Below, one piece after another: positions 1-7,973 of a stretch of DNA of 64,000 nucleotides. The stretch is from contig NZ_CP053344.1 of assembly GCF_013113715.1 (NCBI RefSeq), positions 496,001 to 560,000 of the forward strand. Reading direction: 5' to 3'. The stretch's first letter is position 1; every line of letters starts with the position of its first letter. Below the pieces are notes generated by a model that worked only from the letters and a program-made list of their open reading frames with translations, made no database searches and was not told the DNA's origin. The stretch is from Herbiconiux sp. SALV-R1 (GTDB taxonomy: Bacteria > Actinomycetota > Actinomycetes > Actinomycetales > Microbacteriaceae). A program made the translations under genes and the position numbers.

Positions 1-1
1 C

Positions 2-2635
2 GCCCTCACCGACGGGGCCGAGTTCGACCGCGACGCCGCGAACTCCCGCCTGCGCGAGGAGCTCCCGGCGGCGCTGGTCCCCCTGCTCGCCGTCGTCGAC
101 TCCCTCCCCACCCGCACCTCGGGCAAGGTCGACCGTGCGGCGTTGCCGTGGCCCCTGCCGGGCGCGGGCGGCACGGGGGGCGCCGACGGCGCCGAGAACC
201 TCGGCCTCACCCCGACCGCGGCCTGGCTGACAGGCCACTGGTCGGCGATCCTCGGCGCCCCGGTCGAGAGCCCCGACGACGACTTCTTCGCCCAGGGCGG
301 CGGCTCGCTGTCGGCGGCCCAACTGGTCTCCGCCATCCGGGAACGCTACGCCGACACCCGCGTCGCCGACATCTACGACCACCCCCGCATCGGCTCGCTC
401 GCCGACGAGCTCGACGCCCGCGACCCCCACGCGGCTGCGCGCGCCGAGGGCCGGGGCGACGGAACGGCGACGGATGCGCGCACCGGCACCCCCGCATCCG
501 CCCCCGTCTCCCTCACCCCCGCCTCGAGCCGCATCGCCCAGACCCTCCTCGGCATCCCCCTGCACGTGCTTGTCGGCCTGCGCTGGCTCGTCTACCTCGC
601 CACCGCCAACAACCTGCTCGACGCGTTCACCGGCAGCAGCTTCGCGCCGACGCTCTCCTGGTGGTGGATCGCCGCCGGCTTCGTGCTCTTCGTCACCCCG
701 CCCGGCAAGATGCTCATCTCGGTGGTGTTCGCCCGCCTCCTCCTCCGGGGCGTGAAGCCCGGCGCCTACCCGCGCGGCGGCAGTGTGCACCTGCGCGTGT
801 GGCTCGCCGAGCAGGTCGCGAACATGGTCGGCGCCGTGAGCCTCGCCGGCGCCCCCTGGATCCTCTACTACGCCCGCGCCCTCGGCGCCAAGATCGGCGA
901 CGGCGTCGACCTGCACACCCTCCCGCCGGTCACGGGCATGCTCAGCATCGGCAGCCGCGCCGCGATCGAACCCGAGGTCGATCTCGCCGGCCACTGGCTC
1001 GACGGCGACACCTTCCACCTCGGCCACGTGCACATCGGTGCCGACGCCACGGTCGGCTCCCGCAGCACCCTGCTCGGCGGCACGAACATCGGCCGCGGTG
1101 CCGAGGTCGAACCCGGAGCATCCGTCTCGGGCCGGGTGCCGGCCGGCGAGCGCTGGGCGGGCTCGCCCGCCTCGCGCGTCGGTCAGGCCCGCCGCCCGTG
1201 GCCGTCGGTGCGGCCCGAGCCCGCCCGCCAGTGGCTCGTCGCCTACGCCCTCGGCTCGCTCGCCATGGCCGCAATGCCCGCCGTCGCGGTGATCGTGGGC
1301 GCCCTCGTGCTCGGCGCGGGCATCGGCCACGCGACGACCCTCGGCGAGGCGGCCTGGCGCGCCGCGCTCGTCCTCCCGCTCGCCGTCATCGTCACCGGTC
1401 TCGTCTACGCCCTGCTGGTGCTCGGCGCCGTGCGCCTGCTCGGCACAGGCCTCCACGAAGGCTTCCACCCGGTGCGCAGCCGCATCGGCTGGCAGGTGTG
1501 GTCGACCGAGCGCATCCTCGACGCCGCCCGCACCCTCCTCTTCCCGATCTACTCGAGCCTGTTCACGCCGATCTGGCTCCGGATGCTCGGGGCCAAGGTG
1601 GGCAAGAACGTCGAGGCCTCGACGGTGCTGCTGCTGCCGGCGCTCACCACCATCGCGCCGGGCGCGTTCCTCGCCGACGACACGATGGTCGCCTCGTATG
1701 AGCTCGGTGGCGGCTGGCTGCACATCGCGCCGGCGAAGGTGGGGCGGCGCGCGTTCCTCGGCAACTCGGGCATGGCGGGGCCGGGTCGCACGGTGCCGCG
1801 CAACGGACTCGTCGCCGTACTATCGTCGGCCCCGCGCAAGGGCAAGCGCGGGTCGTCGTGGCTCGGCAACCCCGCGGTGCGGCTGCGCCGCACGGTCACC
1901 GACTTCGACGAGGCGCGCACCTTCGAGCCGCCCACCCACCTCAAGGTGGCGCGGGCGGTGTGGGAGATCCTCCGTGTCGTGCCCGTCGTCGTCACCGGAT
2001 GGGTGGCGCTCGGAATCCTCGCGGTGCTCGAGCTGCTCTGGATCGAGCTCGGTCTCGGCTGGGCCGTCCTCCTCTCGGGCGTCGTCATGCTCGCTGCGGG
2101 TGGCGTGGCCGCGCTCATCACCTCTGTGGCGAAATGGCTGCTGGTGGGGCGCATCCGGGCGGAGGAGCATCCGCTCTGGTCGTCGTTCGTCTGGCGCAAC
2201 GAGCTCGCCGACACCTTCGTCGAGACCGTGGCGCGGCCCTGGTTCGCGGCGAACGCGGGCGGCACGCCGGCGCTCGCGATCTGGCTGCGCTCGCTCGGCG
2301 CCCGCATCGGGCGGGGCGTGTGGTGCGAGTCGTACTGGCTGCCCGAGGCCGACCTCATCACCCTCGGCGACGGGTCGACAGTGAACCGCGGATGTGTGGT
2401 GCAGACCCACCTGTTCCACGACCGCATCATGCAGCTCGACCGGGTGGCGATCGCCGAGGGGGCGACGCTCGGGCCGCACAGCGTCATCCTTCCCGCGGCC
2501 TCGATCGACCGGCTGGCGAGCGTGGGTCCGGGCTCGCTGGTGATGCGCGGAGAGCGGGTGCCGAAGGGCACGCTGTGGGCGGGCAACCCCATATCACCGT
2601 GGGTGCTGCCCGTCGAGCCCCGGACGAGATCGTGA
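2..2635 (+). CDS. Pls/PosA-type non-ribosomal peptide synthetase, C-terminal part (5' end outside window)
   Basis: The reading frame is open from base 2, so the gene starts upstream. The first codons encode the end of an adenylation domain, including the A10-type motif RTSGKVDRAALP. A peptidyl-carrier domain follows, with the pantetheine-attachment serine in FFAQGGGSLSA. The rest, about 700 residues, alternates membrane segments with left-handed beta-helix (hexapeptide) acyltransferase-like blocks (for example GAKIGDGVDLHTLPPVTGM, IGRGAEVEPGASV, GDGSTVNRGCVVQTH). This A-PCP-membrane-LbH order matches the terminal region of epsilon-poly-lysine synthetase-like (Pls/PosA) enzymes, which make homopeptides at the membrane without a thioesterase. 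The substrate cannot be read because the specificity pocket lies outside the window. The carrier domain would need a phosphopantetheinyl transferase, and one lies 1.6 kb downstream. Confidence 0.88.
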   Translation, partial: ALTDGAEFDRDAANSRLREELPAALVPLLAVVDSLPTRTSGKVDRAALPWPLPGAGGTGGADGAENLGLTPTAAWLTGHWSAILGAPVESPDDDFFAQGGGSLSAAQLVSAIRERYADTRVADIYDHPRIGSLADELDARDPHAAARAEGRGDGTATDARTGTPASAPVSLTPASSRIAQTLLGIPLHVLVGLRWLVYLATANNLLDAFTGSSFAPTLSWWWIAAGFVLFVTPPGKMLISVVFARLLLRGVKPGAYPRGGSVHLRVWLAEQVANMVGAVSLAGAPWILYYARALGAKIGDGVDLHTLPPVTGMLSIGSRAAIEPEVDLAGHWLDGDTFHLGHVHIGADATVGSRSTLLGGTNIGRGAEVEPGASVSGRVPAGERWAGSPASRVGQARRPWPSVRPEPARQWLVAYALGSLAMAAMPAVAVIVGALVLGAGIGHATTLGEAAWRAALVLPLAVIVTGLVYALLVLGAVRLLGTGLHEGFHPVRSRIGWQVWSTERILDAARTLLFPIYSSLFTPIWLRMLGAKVGKNVEASTVLLLPALTTIAPGAFLADDTMVASYELGGGWLHIAPAKVGRRAFLGNSGMAGPGRTVPRNGLVAVLSSAPRKGKRGSSWLGNPAVRLRRTVTDFDEARTFEPPTHLKVARAVWEILRVVPVVVTGWVALGILAVLELLWIELGLGWAVLLSGVVMLAAGGVAALITSVAKWLLVGRIRAEEHPLWSSFVWRNELADTFVETVARPWFAANAGGTPALAIWLRSLGARIGRGVWCESYWLPEADLITLGDGSTVNRGCVVQTHLFHDRIMQLDRVAIAEGATLGPHSVILPAASIDRLASVGPGSLVMRGERVPKGTLWAGNPISPWVLPVEPRTRS

Positions 2636-2660
2636 GCCTGCGCGGCGGGGCGCTCGCGGA

Positions 2661-4007
2661 GTGGCAGACTTGAGCGCACCCATGGCCTCCCACCCCTCCA
2701 CCTTCGGGCCGTCGACCGCCGGTGACGACTACCTTCCCACGAGCGGCAACGGCGGCTACTCGGTCGTGCACTACGACCTCGACCTCGACTACCGGGTCGC
2801 CACGAACCGCCTCTCGGCGACGGCTGTCATCAGGGCTCGGGCGACCATGGACCTCACCCGCTTCAGCTTCGACTTCGCCGGGCTCAGCGTGGTGCGGGTG
2901 ACGGTGAACGGTGTGCGTCCGCGCAAGATCGCCGAGACGGTGCGCAAGCTCGTGGTGACGGTCGACGAGGTCATTCCCGACGGCAGTGAGTTCGTGGTGG
3001 AGGTGCGTTACCGGGGGGCACCGCATCCTGTGCGCAGTGCCTGGGGGGAAGTGGGCTGGGAGGAACTCACCGACGGGGTCATCGTCGCCGGGCAGCCGTG
3101 CGGTGCCGCGTCGTGGTACCCGTGCAACGACCAGCCGGCCGACAAGGCGCCGTACCGCATCACCATCACCTGCGAGGCGGGGTACACCGCCATCTCGAAC
3201 GGCCCGCTGGTGGCGCGCTCGACCCGCTCGGGGCGCACCTCGTGGACGTACGAGATGACGCAGCCGATGGCGAGCTACCTCGCCACGGTGCAGATCGGGC
3301 GGTACAGGTCGCGGCGGCTCGCGGCCGAGCCGGTGGTGCAGACGGTGTTCCACCCGGGGCGGCTCGATCGTGAGGTGTCGATCGACTTCGCGCCCGTGCC
3401 GCAGATGATGGCGGTGTTCTCGGAGCTGTTCGGGCCCTACCCGTTCGACGAGTACACGGTGGTGGTGACCGACGACGCGCTCGAGATCCCGCTCGAGGCG
3501 CAGGGGCTCGCGGTGTTCGGCAGCAACCACGTGAACGGGATGCACGGGGCCGACCGCCTCATCGCCCACGAACTCGCGCACCAGTGGTTCGGCAACAGCC
3601 TCACGGTCGCGCGGTGGCGCGACATCTGGCTGCACGAGGGCTTCGCCTGCTACGCCGAGTGGTTGTGGGCGGAGGCGAGCGGGGGAGTGACGGCGGACGC
3701 GAACGCGGCGGTGCACCGGGCCGCGCTCGAGGCGCAGCCGCGCGACATCGTCATCGGCGACCCGGGGCCGCGCGCCATGTTCGACGACCGCGTCTACAAG
3801 CGCGGGGCGCTCGCGCTGCACGCGGTGCGGCGGGCGGTCGGCGACGACGCGTTCTTCGAGGGGCTGCGCGCGTATGTCGCGGAGTGCGCCCACGGGCTCG
3901 TGGCGCCCATCGACTTCGTCGAGATCATGGAGCAGCACGTCGCCGGCGTCGACGTCGCCGCGGTCGTCGAGCGCTGGGTGGAGAAGCGGTCGCTGCCGAA
4001 GGGGTAG
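2661..4007 (+). CDS. M1 family zinc aminopeptidase, short cytosolic form
   Basis: This 448-aa protein has the gluzincin motif HELAH at residues 303-307 followed by Glu326 in WLHEGF, an exact HEXXH-X18-E spacing that binds the catalytic zinc. The usual GAMEN exopeptidase motif is replaced by a LEAQGLAVFG-like sequence, as in short actinobacterial M1 enzymes. It ends soon after the catalytic domain and so lacks the long C-terminal helical domain of PepN. No signal peptide is visible. The start is taken as GTG 2661, 25 nt after the NRPS stop; ATG 2682 is an alternative, and neither has a convincing ribosome-binding site. Its place directly behind a peptide synthetase on the same strand suggests co-transcription, but a functional link is only inferred. 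Confidence 0.85.
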   Translation: MADLSAPMASHPSTFGPSTAGDDYLPTSGNGGYSVVHYDLDLDYRVATNRLSATAVIRARATMDLTRFSFDFAGLSVVRVTVNGVRPRKIAETVRKLVVTVDEVIPDGSEFVVEVRYRGAPHPVRSAWGEVGWEELTDGVIVAGQPCGAASWYPCNDQPADKAPYRITITCEAGYTAISNGPLVARSTRSGRTSWTYEMTQPMASYLATVQIGRYRSRRLAAEPVVQTVFHPGRLDREVSIDFAPVPQMMAVFSELFGPYPFDEYTVVVTDDALEIPLEAQGLAVFGSNHVNGMHGADRLIAHELAHQWFGNSLTVARWRDIWLHEGFACYAEWLWAEASGGVTADANAAVHRAALEAQPRDIVIGDPGPRAMFDDRVYKRGALALHAVRRAVGDDAFFEGLRAYVAECAHGLVAPIDFVEIMEQHVAGVDVAAVVERWVEKRSLPKG

Positions 4008-4038
4008 GGGGCGCGGCGCGCGGCGGCCCTGCTGCCGT

Positions 4039-4115
4039 CCAAACGACGGAGTTTCGGCGCGAAGGTGAGTCGTGCATCCGTCGTTTGGTCGGATGCGGGC
4101 GAGACTCCGTCGTTT
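4039..4115. repeat. Alternative inverted repeats in a convergent gap
   Basis: CCAAACGACGGA (4039-4050) is perfectly complementary to TCCGTCGTTTGG (4077-4088). Its inner part AAACGACGGAGT (4041-4052) is also complementary to ACTCCGTCGTTT (4104-4115). Two mutually exclusive stem-loops can therefore form just after the M1 stop codon. They probably act as a terminator or as a processing structure between the convergent M1 and phosphopantetheinyl transferase genes. Confidence 0.6.
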
Positions 4116-4292
4116 CGCGCGGTGCGGGCGCGGGCCGGTGCGGTCAGAGCAGGGTGATGCGGGTGCTCGGGGTCGGCGCGAAGGTGAGTCGTGCATCCGT
4201 CGCTCGGTCGGATGCGGGCGAGACTCCGTCGTTTCGCGCGGTGCCGGTGCGGGCCGGTGCGGTCAGAGCAGGGTGATGCGGATGCTCGGGGT
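4055..4292. repeat. 119-bp tandem duplication including the 3' end of the PPTase gene
   Basis: Bases 4055-4173 and 4174-4292 are two copies of one 119-bp unit with only a few differences. The right-hand copy carries the last ten or so codons and the stop (4263-4265) of the minus-strand phosphopantetheinyl transferase. The left-hand copy repeats those codons outside the gene. It looks like a recent segmental duplication of a gene tail and its downstream hairpin. Confidence 0.85.
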
Positions 4293-5219
4293 CGGCGCGC
4301 GGAGGAGGGCCAGCGTCGCGATGAGGTCGGTGGGGGCCGGGGTGGGGAGGTTGATCAGGGTCGTGGCCGACGGAGTGACGCCCGGAACCGAACTGCGCAC
4401 CAGGCGGATGGCGGGCGCCTCAGAGTCGGGATCGGCGCGTGGGGAGGGGGCCGCGAGGTCGAGGGTGAGGTGGCGGGGGTCCGTGTGGAGGCCGGTGCGG
4501 TGGGCTTTGAGGATGGCTTCTTTGGCGGTCCAGGCGGTGGTGCGCATCCGGTCGGCGGTGTGGTCGGGGAAGGTGGCTAGCGCGCGAAGCTCGTCATCGG
4601 TGAATGCGACGTCGTCGAAGGGGGCGACGCGGGCGGCGGCGACCGACTCGAGGTCGACTCCGACGGGCGCGACCGTCGTGGCGGCAAGCGCGACCCACCC
4701 GCCGGCGCGGCTGAGGCTCACGTGCACGAGGGGTGCCGCGGACTCGGGCGCGGCTGCTATGTGGAGTGGGCCACGGTCGTGGGAGGTGGGTGCCGCGGAA
4801 TCGGCCGCGGCTGCGACGTGGAGCGGAGCGTGGCCAGGGGAGGAGCGTGCCGCGGACTCGGCTGCGGCTGCGACGTGGAGCGGAGCGTGGCCAGGGGAGG
4901 AGGGTGCCGCGGATTCGGCTGCGGCTGCGACGTGGTGCGGGCCGTGGCTCGGGGTGGAGGTTGCCGCGGACTCGGCTGCGGGTGCCACGTGGAGCGGAGC
5001 GTGGTCGGGGGAGGTGGGTGCCGCGGACTCGGGCGCGGCACCCACGTGGAGCGGGCCGTGGTCGGGGGAGTCGCAGTGGGGGCAGCGCTGCTCGAGGCGG
5101 GCCACCGGGGTCTCGGCGCATCGCGCGGCGAGGGCGAGGAGTGTGGCGTGATCGGCGTGCCGGTCGCCGCGGTCGGGGGTGAAGGTCACCAGCACCTCGG
5201 GGAGCGGTGCGGCGGGCAT
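4263..5219 (-). CDS. 4'-phosphopantetheinyl transferase superfamily protein with an internal repeat expansion
   Basis: The protein has 318 aa. The C-terminal half carries the family motifs: VSLSRAGG, then GVDLE (about residues 187-191) and WTAKEA (about 230-235), which bind magnesium and CoA. These enzymes transfer phosphopantetheine from CoA to carrier-protein serines, and the NRPS fragment upstream is an obvious candidate substrate. Cys46 and Cys49 (RCPHC) match the N-terminal CPxC of actinobacterial members. Between this motif and VSLSRAGG, where homologues have only a short HGxPxL-type linker, six copies of a 19-residue unit (HAPLHVAAAAESAAPSSPG-like) are inserted at about residues 49-162. 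TACGAT ends 6 nt before ATG 5219 with no Shine-Dalgarno, suggesting a leaderless transcript. Whether the repeat-bearing enzyme is active is unknown. Confidence 0.8.
   Translation of the reverse strand: MPAAPLPEVLVTFTPDRGDRHADHATLLALAARCAETPVARLEQRCPHCDSPDHGPLHVGAAPESAAPTSPDHAPLHVAPAAESAATSTPSHGPHHVAAAAESAAPSSPGHAPLHVAAAAESAARSSPGHAPLHVAAAADSAAPTSHDRGPLHIAAAPESAAPLVHVSLSRAGGWVALAATTVAPVGVDLESVAAARVAPFDDVAFTDDELRALATFPDHTADRMRTTAWTAKEAILKAHRTGLHTDPRHLTLDLAAPSPRADPDSEAPAIRLVRSSVPGVTPSATTLINLPTPAPTDLIATLALLRAPTPSIRITLL
4734..5075. repeat. 57-bp coding minisatellite, six units
   Basis: The word TGCCGCGGA recurs at 4734, 4791, 4848, 4905, 4962 and 5019, exactly 57 bp apart each time. 57 is a multiple of three, so each unit adds 19 residues without changing the frame of the PPTase gene. 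The units differ at several positions each. Confidence 0.93.
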
Positions 5220-5299
5220 GGGGCAATCGTACGCATCCGCTGTCCGACGTCACGCCCGCATGCTCGCCATCGTCTGATTGTCATACATAGAATGAGCGC

Positions 5300-5620
5300 A
5301 TGTCCGACTCCGTCGTCGCTGTCGTCACCTTTCGTCCGTTGCCCGGTCGTGGGCCCGAGGTGGTGGAGCTGCTCGCGCCCATCGTCGCGGGTGTGCATGA
5401 GGAGCCCGGGTGTCTGCTCTACGCGCTGAACGAAGCATCCGACGGCAGCTTCTGGTTCGTCGAGAAGTGGGCGACGGCCTCCGACGCCGAGCGTCACGCG
5501 AGCTCGAGCCCCGCGCTGCCCGCCCTCGCCGAGCGGCTGAGCCCGCTGCTCGAGGGGGTGCCGGTGATCGTGCAGGGTGTCGCGCATCCGCTGGGCGACC
5601 CGGCGAAGGGCGCGCTCTGA
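5300..5620 (+). CDS. Antibiotic biosynthesis monooxygenase (ABM) domain protein
   Basis: This 106-aa single-domain protein has the ABM ferredoxin-like fold pattern: VVAVVTFRPLPGRGPEVVELL, then EEPGCLLYAL, then FWFVEKWAT. Members act as small cofactor-free quinol or polyketide monooxygenases or as haem-degrading enzymes; the substrate cannot be told from sequence. TAGAAT (5288-5293) ends 6 nt before ATG 5300 and no Shine-Dalgarno is present, so the start is set as leaderless. It is divergent from the PPTase gene, with 80 bp between the starts. Confidence 0.85.
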   Translation: MSDSVVAVVTFRPLPGRGPEVVELLAPIVAGVHEEPGCLLYALNEASDGSFWFVEKWATASDAERHASSSPALPALAERLSPLLEGVPVIVQGVAHPLGDPAKGAL

Positions 5621-5684
5621 CCTACCCCGGCTGTTCACCCGCCGGGTCTGGACTACACCTGTCGCCTGCGCGTAGCATCAGCGA

Positions 5685-7748
5685 ATGAGCTCACGCGGCA
5701 GGATGCGCACCACGGCCTCAGCAGGAGTCGCCGCGGCGGCGCTCCTCGCCTCCCTCCTCTTCGCCCCGGGTGCCGCGTTCGCCGCGACGGTCGCTCCCGC
5801 GCCGGCGTTGCACGGCACTGCGGTTTCGGAGCCCACCACGCCGGCCGGAGACGATGTCGCCGCCCTCACCGACACCCCCGAGGATGCGACTGCCGCCGAG
5901 GTGCCCGCGCCCACCACCGACGCGTCCGAGTCGGGGGCGCGCGCCATTGACGCGTCCGAGACGGATGCGCCCACCCCCGAGACAGACGCCCCCGCCGAGG
6001 GCACCGACGCCCCCGCACCCACCGACGAGCCCGCGCCCTCCGACGCGCCCGCGCCCGCCGACGCGCCCGCGCCTGGCGACGCGCAGCGCGACGCCGACGG
6101 GTTCCCCGGAGACCTCTCGCCGCTCGCCGACTTCCTCACGCAGAGCTTCTCGGCCGACAACATCGTCTCCGACCGGCACATGTTCACGGGCGGCGAGCTC
6201 TCCGCCGCCGAGGTGCAGGCGTTCCTGCAGCAGCAGGTGCCCACCTGCCGAACGGGCTACACCTGCCTCAAGGACTACCGCGTCACCACCCCCACCATCC
6301 CGAAGAGCGACGAGTGCACGACCTACCAGGGTCGCGCGAACGAGTCGGCGGCCACCATCATCTCGAAGGTCGGCGTGGCCTGCGGCGTGAGCGAGAAGGC
6401 GCTGCTCACGCTCATCCAGAAGGAGTCGCAGCTGGTCGAAGACGACTACCCGCGGCAGAAGCAGTACGACCAGGCCACGGGCTTCGACTGCCCCGACAGC
6501 GGGCCCTGCAACCCCGACTACGCCGGATTCTTCAAGCAGGTCTACTGGGCCGCCTGGCAGCTCGAGAACTACCGCATCAAACCCAACGACCCCAAGACGA
6601 AATACCGCGTTGGCCAGACTGCGCCGGTGCTGTTCTTCCCGGGCGAAGAAGGCGATAAGTGCAACCCCAAGGGAACGCTGAACCTCACGTTCCGCACCGC
6701 CGCCACCGCCGCGCTCTACAACTACACGCCCTACCAGCCGAACGCCGCAGCACTCAAGCTGGGCGGCGGCGACGCCTGCTCGAGCTACGGCAACCTCAAC
6801 TTCTGGGGCATCTACACCGACTGGTTCGGATACGCACAGGTCGACGTCGACCGCGTGAGCGGCGCCGACCGCTACTCGGGCGCGGTCGCCATCGCGAAGG
6901 CCGCCTATCCGGGCACCGCTCCCGTCGTCTACGTCGCGAGCGGCCAGAACTACCCCGACGCCCTCTCCGCCGGCCCCGCGGCGGCAGCCGGCGGCGGACC
7001 GCTCGTCCTCACCGACCCCATCGCCCTCCCGCAGTCGGTCGCCGACGCCATCAAGGTGCTGGCGCCCAAGCGCATCGTGGTGGTCGGTGGCACCAACTCG
7101 GTCTCGGATGCGGTGAAGACCCGCCTCGCCGGTCTCGTTCCCGGCGTGAAGGTCGATCGCCTCGGCGGTGCGAGCCGCTACGCCACCTCGCTCCTGCTGG
7201 TGAAGGATGCGTTCAGGTCGGGCGCATCCGGTGCCTACCTCGCCACCGGCGCGAACTTCCCCGACGCCCTGAGCGCGGGCGGCGCGGCGGGCTCGAAGGC
7301 GCAGCCCGTGGTGCTCGTCGACGGATCGGCCGGCTCCCTCGATTCGGCGACGACGGATGCGCTCCGCGGCCTCGGCGTCTCATCCCTCACCATCGTGGGT
7401 GGTGTCAACTCAGTGAGCACGGGTGTGGAGAACTCGGCGAAGGCGATCACCCCTGGAAAAGTGACCCGAGCATCCGGTGCCGACCGCTACGCGACCTCCC
7501 GCATGGTGAACGCCGCCGCCTACACCTCGAGCGACCGGGCCTTCCTCGCGACGGGCGCGAACTTCCCCGACGCCCTCGCCGGCTCCGCCTGGGCGGGTGC
7601 CGCCAAGGCGCCCCTCTGGGTGGTGCCCGGCAGCTGCGTCCCCGCCGAGGTGCGCACCTCGCTCAAGCCCCTCGGTGTCGTGAACGTCACCCTCCTCGGC
7701 GGCCCCAACTCCCTCGCCCCCGCCGTCGAGTCCCTCACCCCCTGCTGA
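5685..7748 (+). CDS. Secreted CWB2 (cell wall-binding repeat 2) protein with lysozyme-like domain
   Basis: The 687-aa protein begins with a Sec signal peptide (hydrophobic segment ending ...APGAAFAA, about residue 31). A low-complexity Ala/Pro/Asp/Thr linker follows to about residue 140, such as may span the cell wall. The middle domain contains KALLTLIQKESQLV and ALYNYTPYQPN, resembling lysozyme/transglycosylase-fold domains of actinobacterial surface proteins; activity is inferred only. The C-terminal 300 residues hold three CWB2 repeats, each with a (V)SGADRY(A/S) start, an xYPDALS/FPDAL box and a VVGGxNSVS box, which anchor proteins to wall polymers non-covalently. TAGCAT ends 6 nt before ATG 5685, indicating a leaderless start. 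Confidence 0.9.
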   Translation: MSSRGRMRTTASAGVAAAALLASLLFAPGAAFAATVAPAPALHGTAVSEPTTPAGDDVAALTDTPEDATAAEVPAPTTDASESGARAIDASETDAPTPETDAPAEGTDAPAPTDEPAPSDAPAPADAPAPGDAQRDADGFPGDLSPLADFLTQSFSADNIVSDRHMFTGGELSAAEVQAFLQQQVPTCRTGYTCLKDYRVTTPTIPKSDECTTYQGRANESAATIISKVGVACGVSEKALLTLIQKESQLVEDDYPRQKQYDQATGFDCPDSGPCNPDYAGFFKQVYWAAWQLENYRIKPNDPKTKYRVGQTAPVLFFPGEEGDKCNPKGTLNLTFRTAATAALYNYTPYQPNAAALKLGGGDACSSYGNLNFWGIYTDWFGYAQVDVDRVSGADRYSGAVAIAKAAYPGTAPVVYVASGQNYPDALSAGPAAAAGGGPLVLTDPIALPQSVADAIKVLAPKRIVVVGGTNSVSDAVKTRLAGLVPGVKVDRLGGASRYATSLLLVKDAFRSGASGAYLATGANFPDALSAGGAAGSKAQPVVLVDGSAGSLDSATTDALRGLGVSSLTIVGGVNSVSTGVENSAKAITPGKVTRASGADRYATSRMVNAAAYTSSDRAFLATGANFPDALAGSAWAGAAKAPLWVVPGSCVPAEVRTSLKPLGVVNVTLLGGPNSLAPAVESLTPC

Positions 7749-7787
7749 CCCCGGGGTCGACCGTTCACCCCGCGAGCGCACCCATGT

Positions 7788-7843
7788 TTCTTGCGGACAA
7801 AGTCCGTCCGAACCCACGTTTCGACGGACTTTGTCCGCAAGAA
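7788..7843. repeat. Paired-palindrome element, copy 1
   Basis: Two 21-nt arms, 7788-7808 and 7823-7843, are perfect inverted repeats separated by 14 nt. Each arm contains CGGACAAAGTCCG or its complement, which is itself a hairpin with an AAA/TTT turn. The element lies between the convergent CWB2 and LLM genes. It resembles a REP-type element or a bidirectional terminator. Confidence 0.85.
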
Positions 7844-7901
7844 CGTGGGGGTGGGTGGTGGGGAGGCATCAGGGAGCGGGCTCGGAGGTGGTGGCCAGTT
7901 A

Positions 7902-7951
7902 TCCCGGACAAAGTCCGTGATGACGTGGGATATCACGGACTTTGTGCGGGA
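7902..7951. repeat. Paired-palindrome element, copy 2
   Basis: Arms 7902-7920 and 7933-7951 are inverted repeats with one mismatch around the same GGACAAAGTCCG core as copy 1. They are separated by 12 nt and lie 58 bp beyond copy 1 in the same convergent gap. Confidence 0.8.
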
Positions 7952-7973
7952 GAACGTGGGTGGGGCGGGGCGG

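Noticed and set aside
4722-5182. The 57-bp repeats as a CRISPR array
   Set aside because: The repeats are adjacent with no spacers, their period is a multiple of three, and they lie in frame inside a gene.
7803-7845. A rho-independent terminator with T-tract for the CWB2 gene
   Set aside because: The stem is long, but no T-tract follows on either strand and the same structure recurs elsewhere, so it is reported as a repeat element instead.
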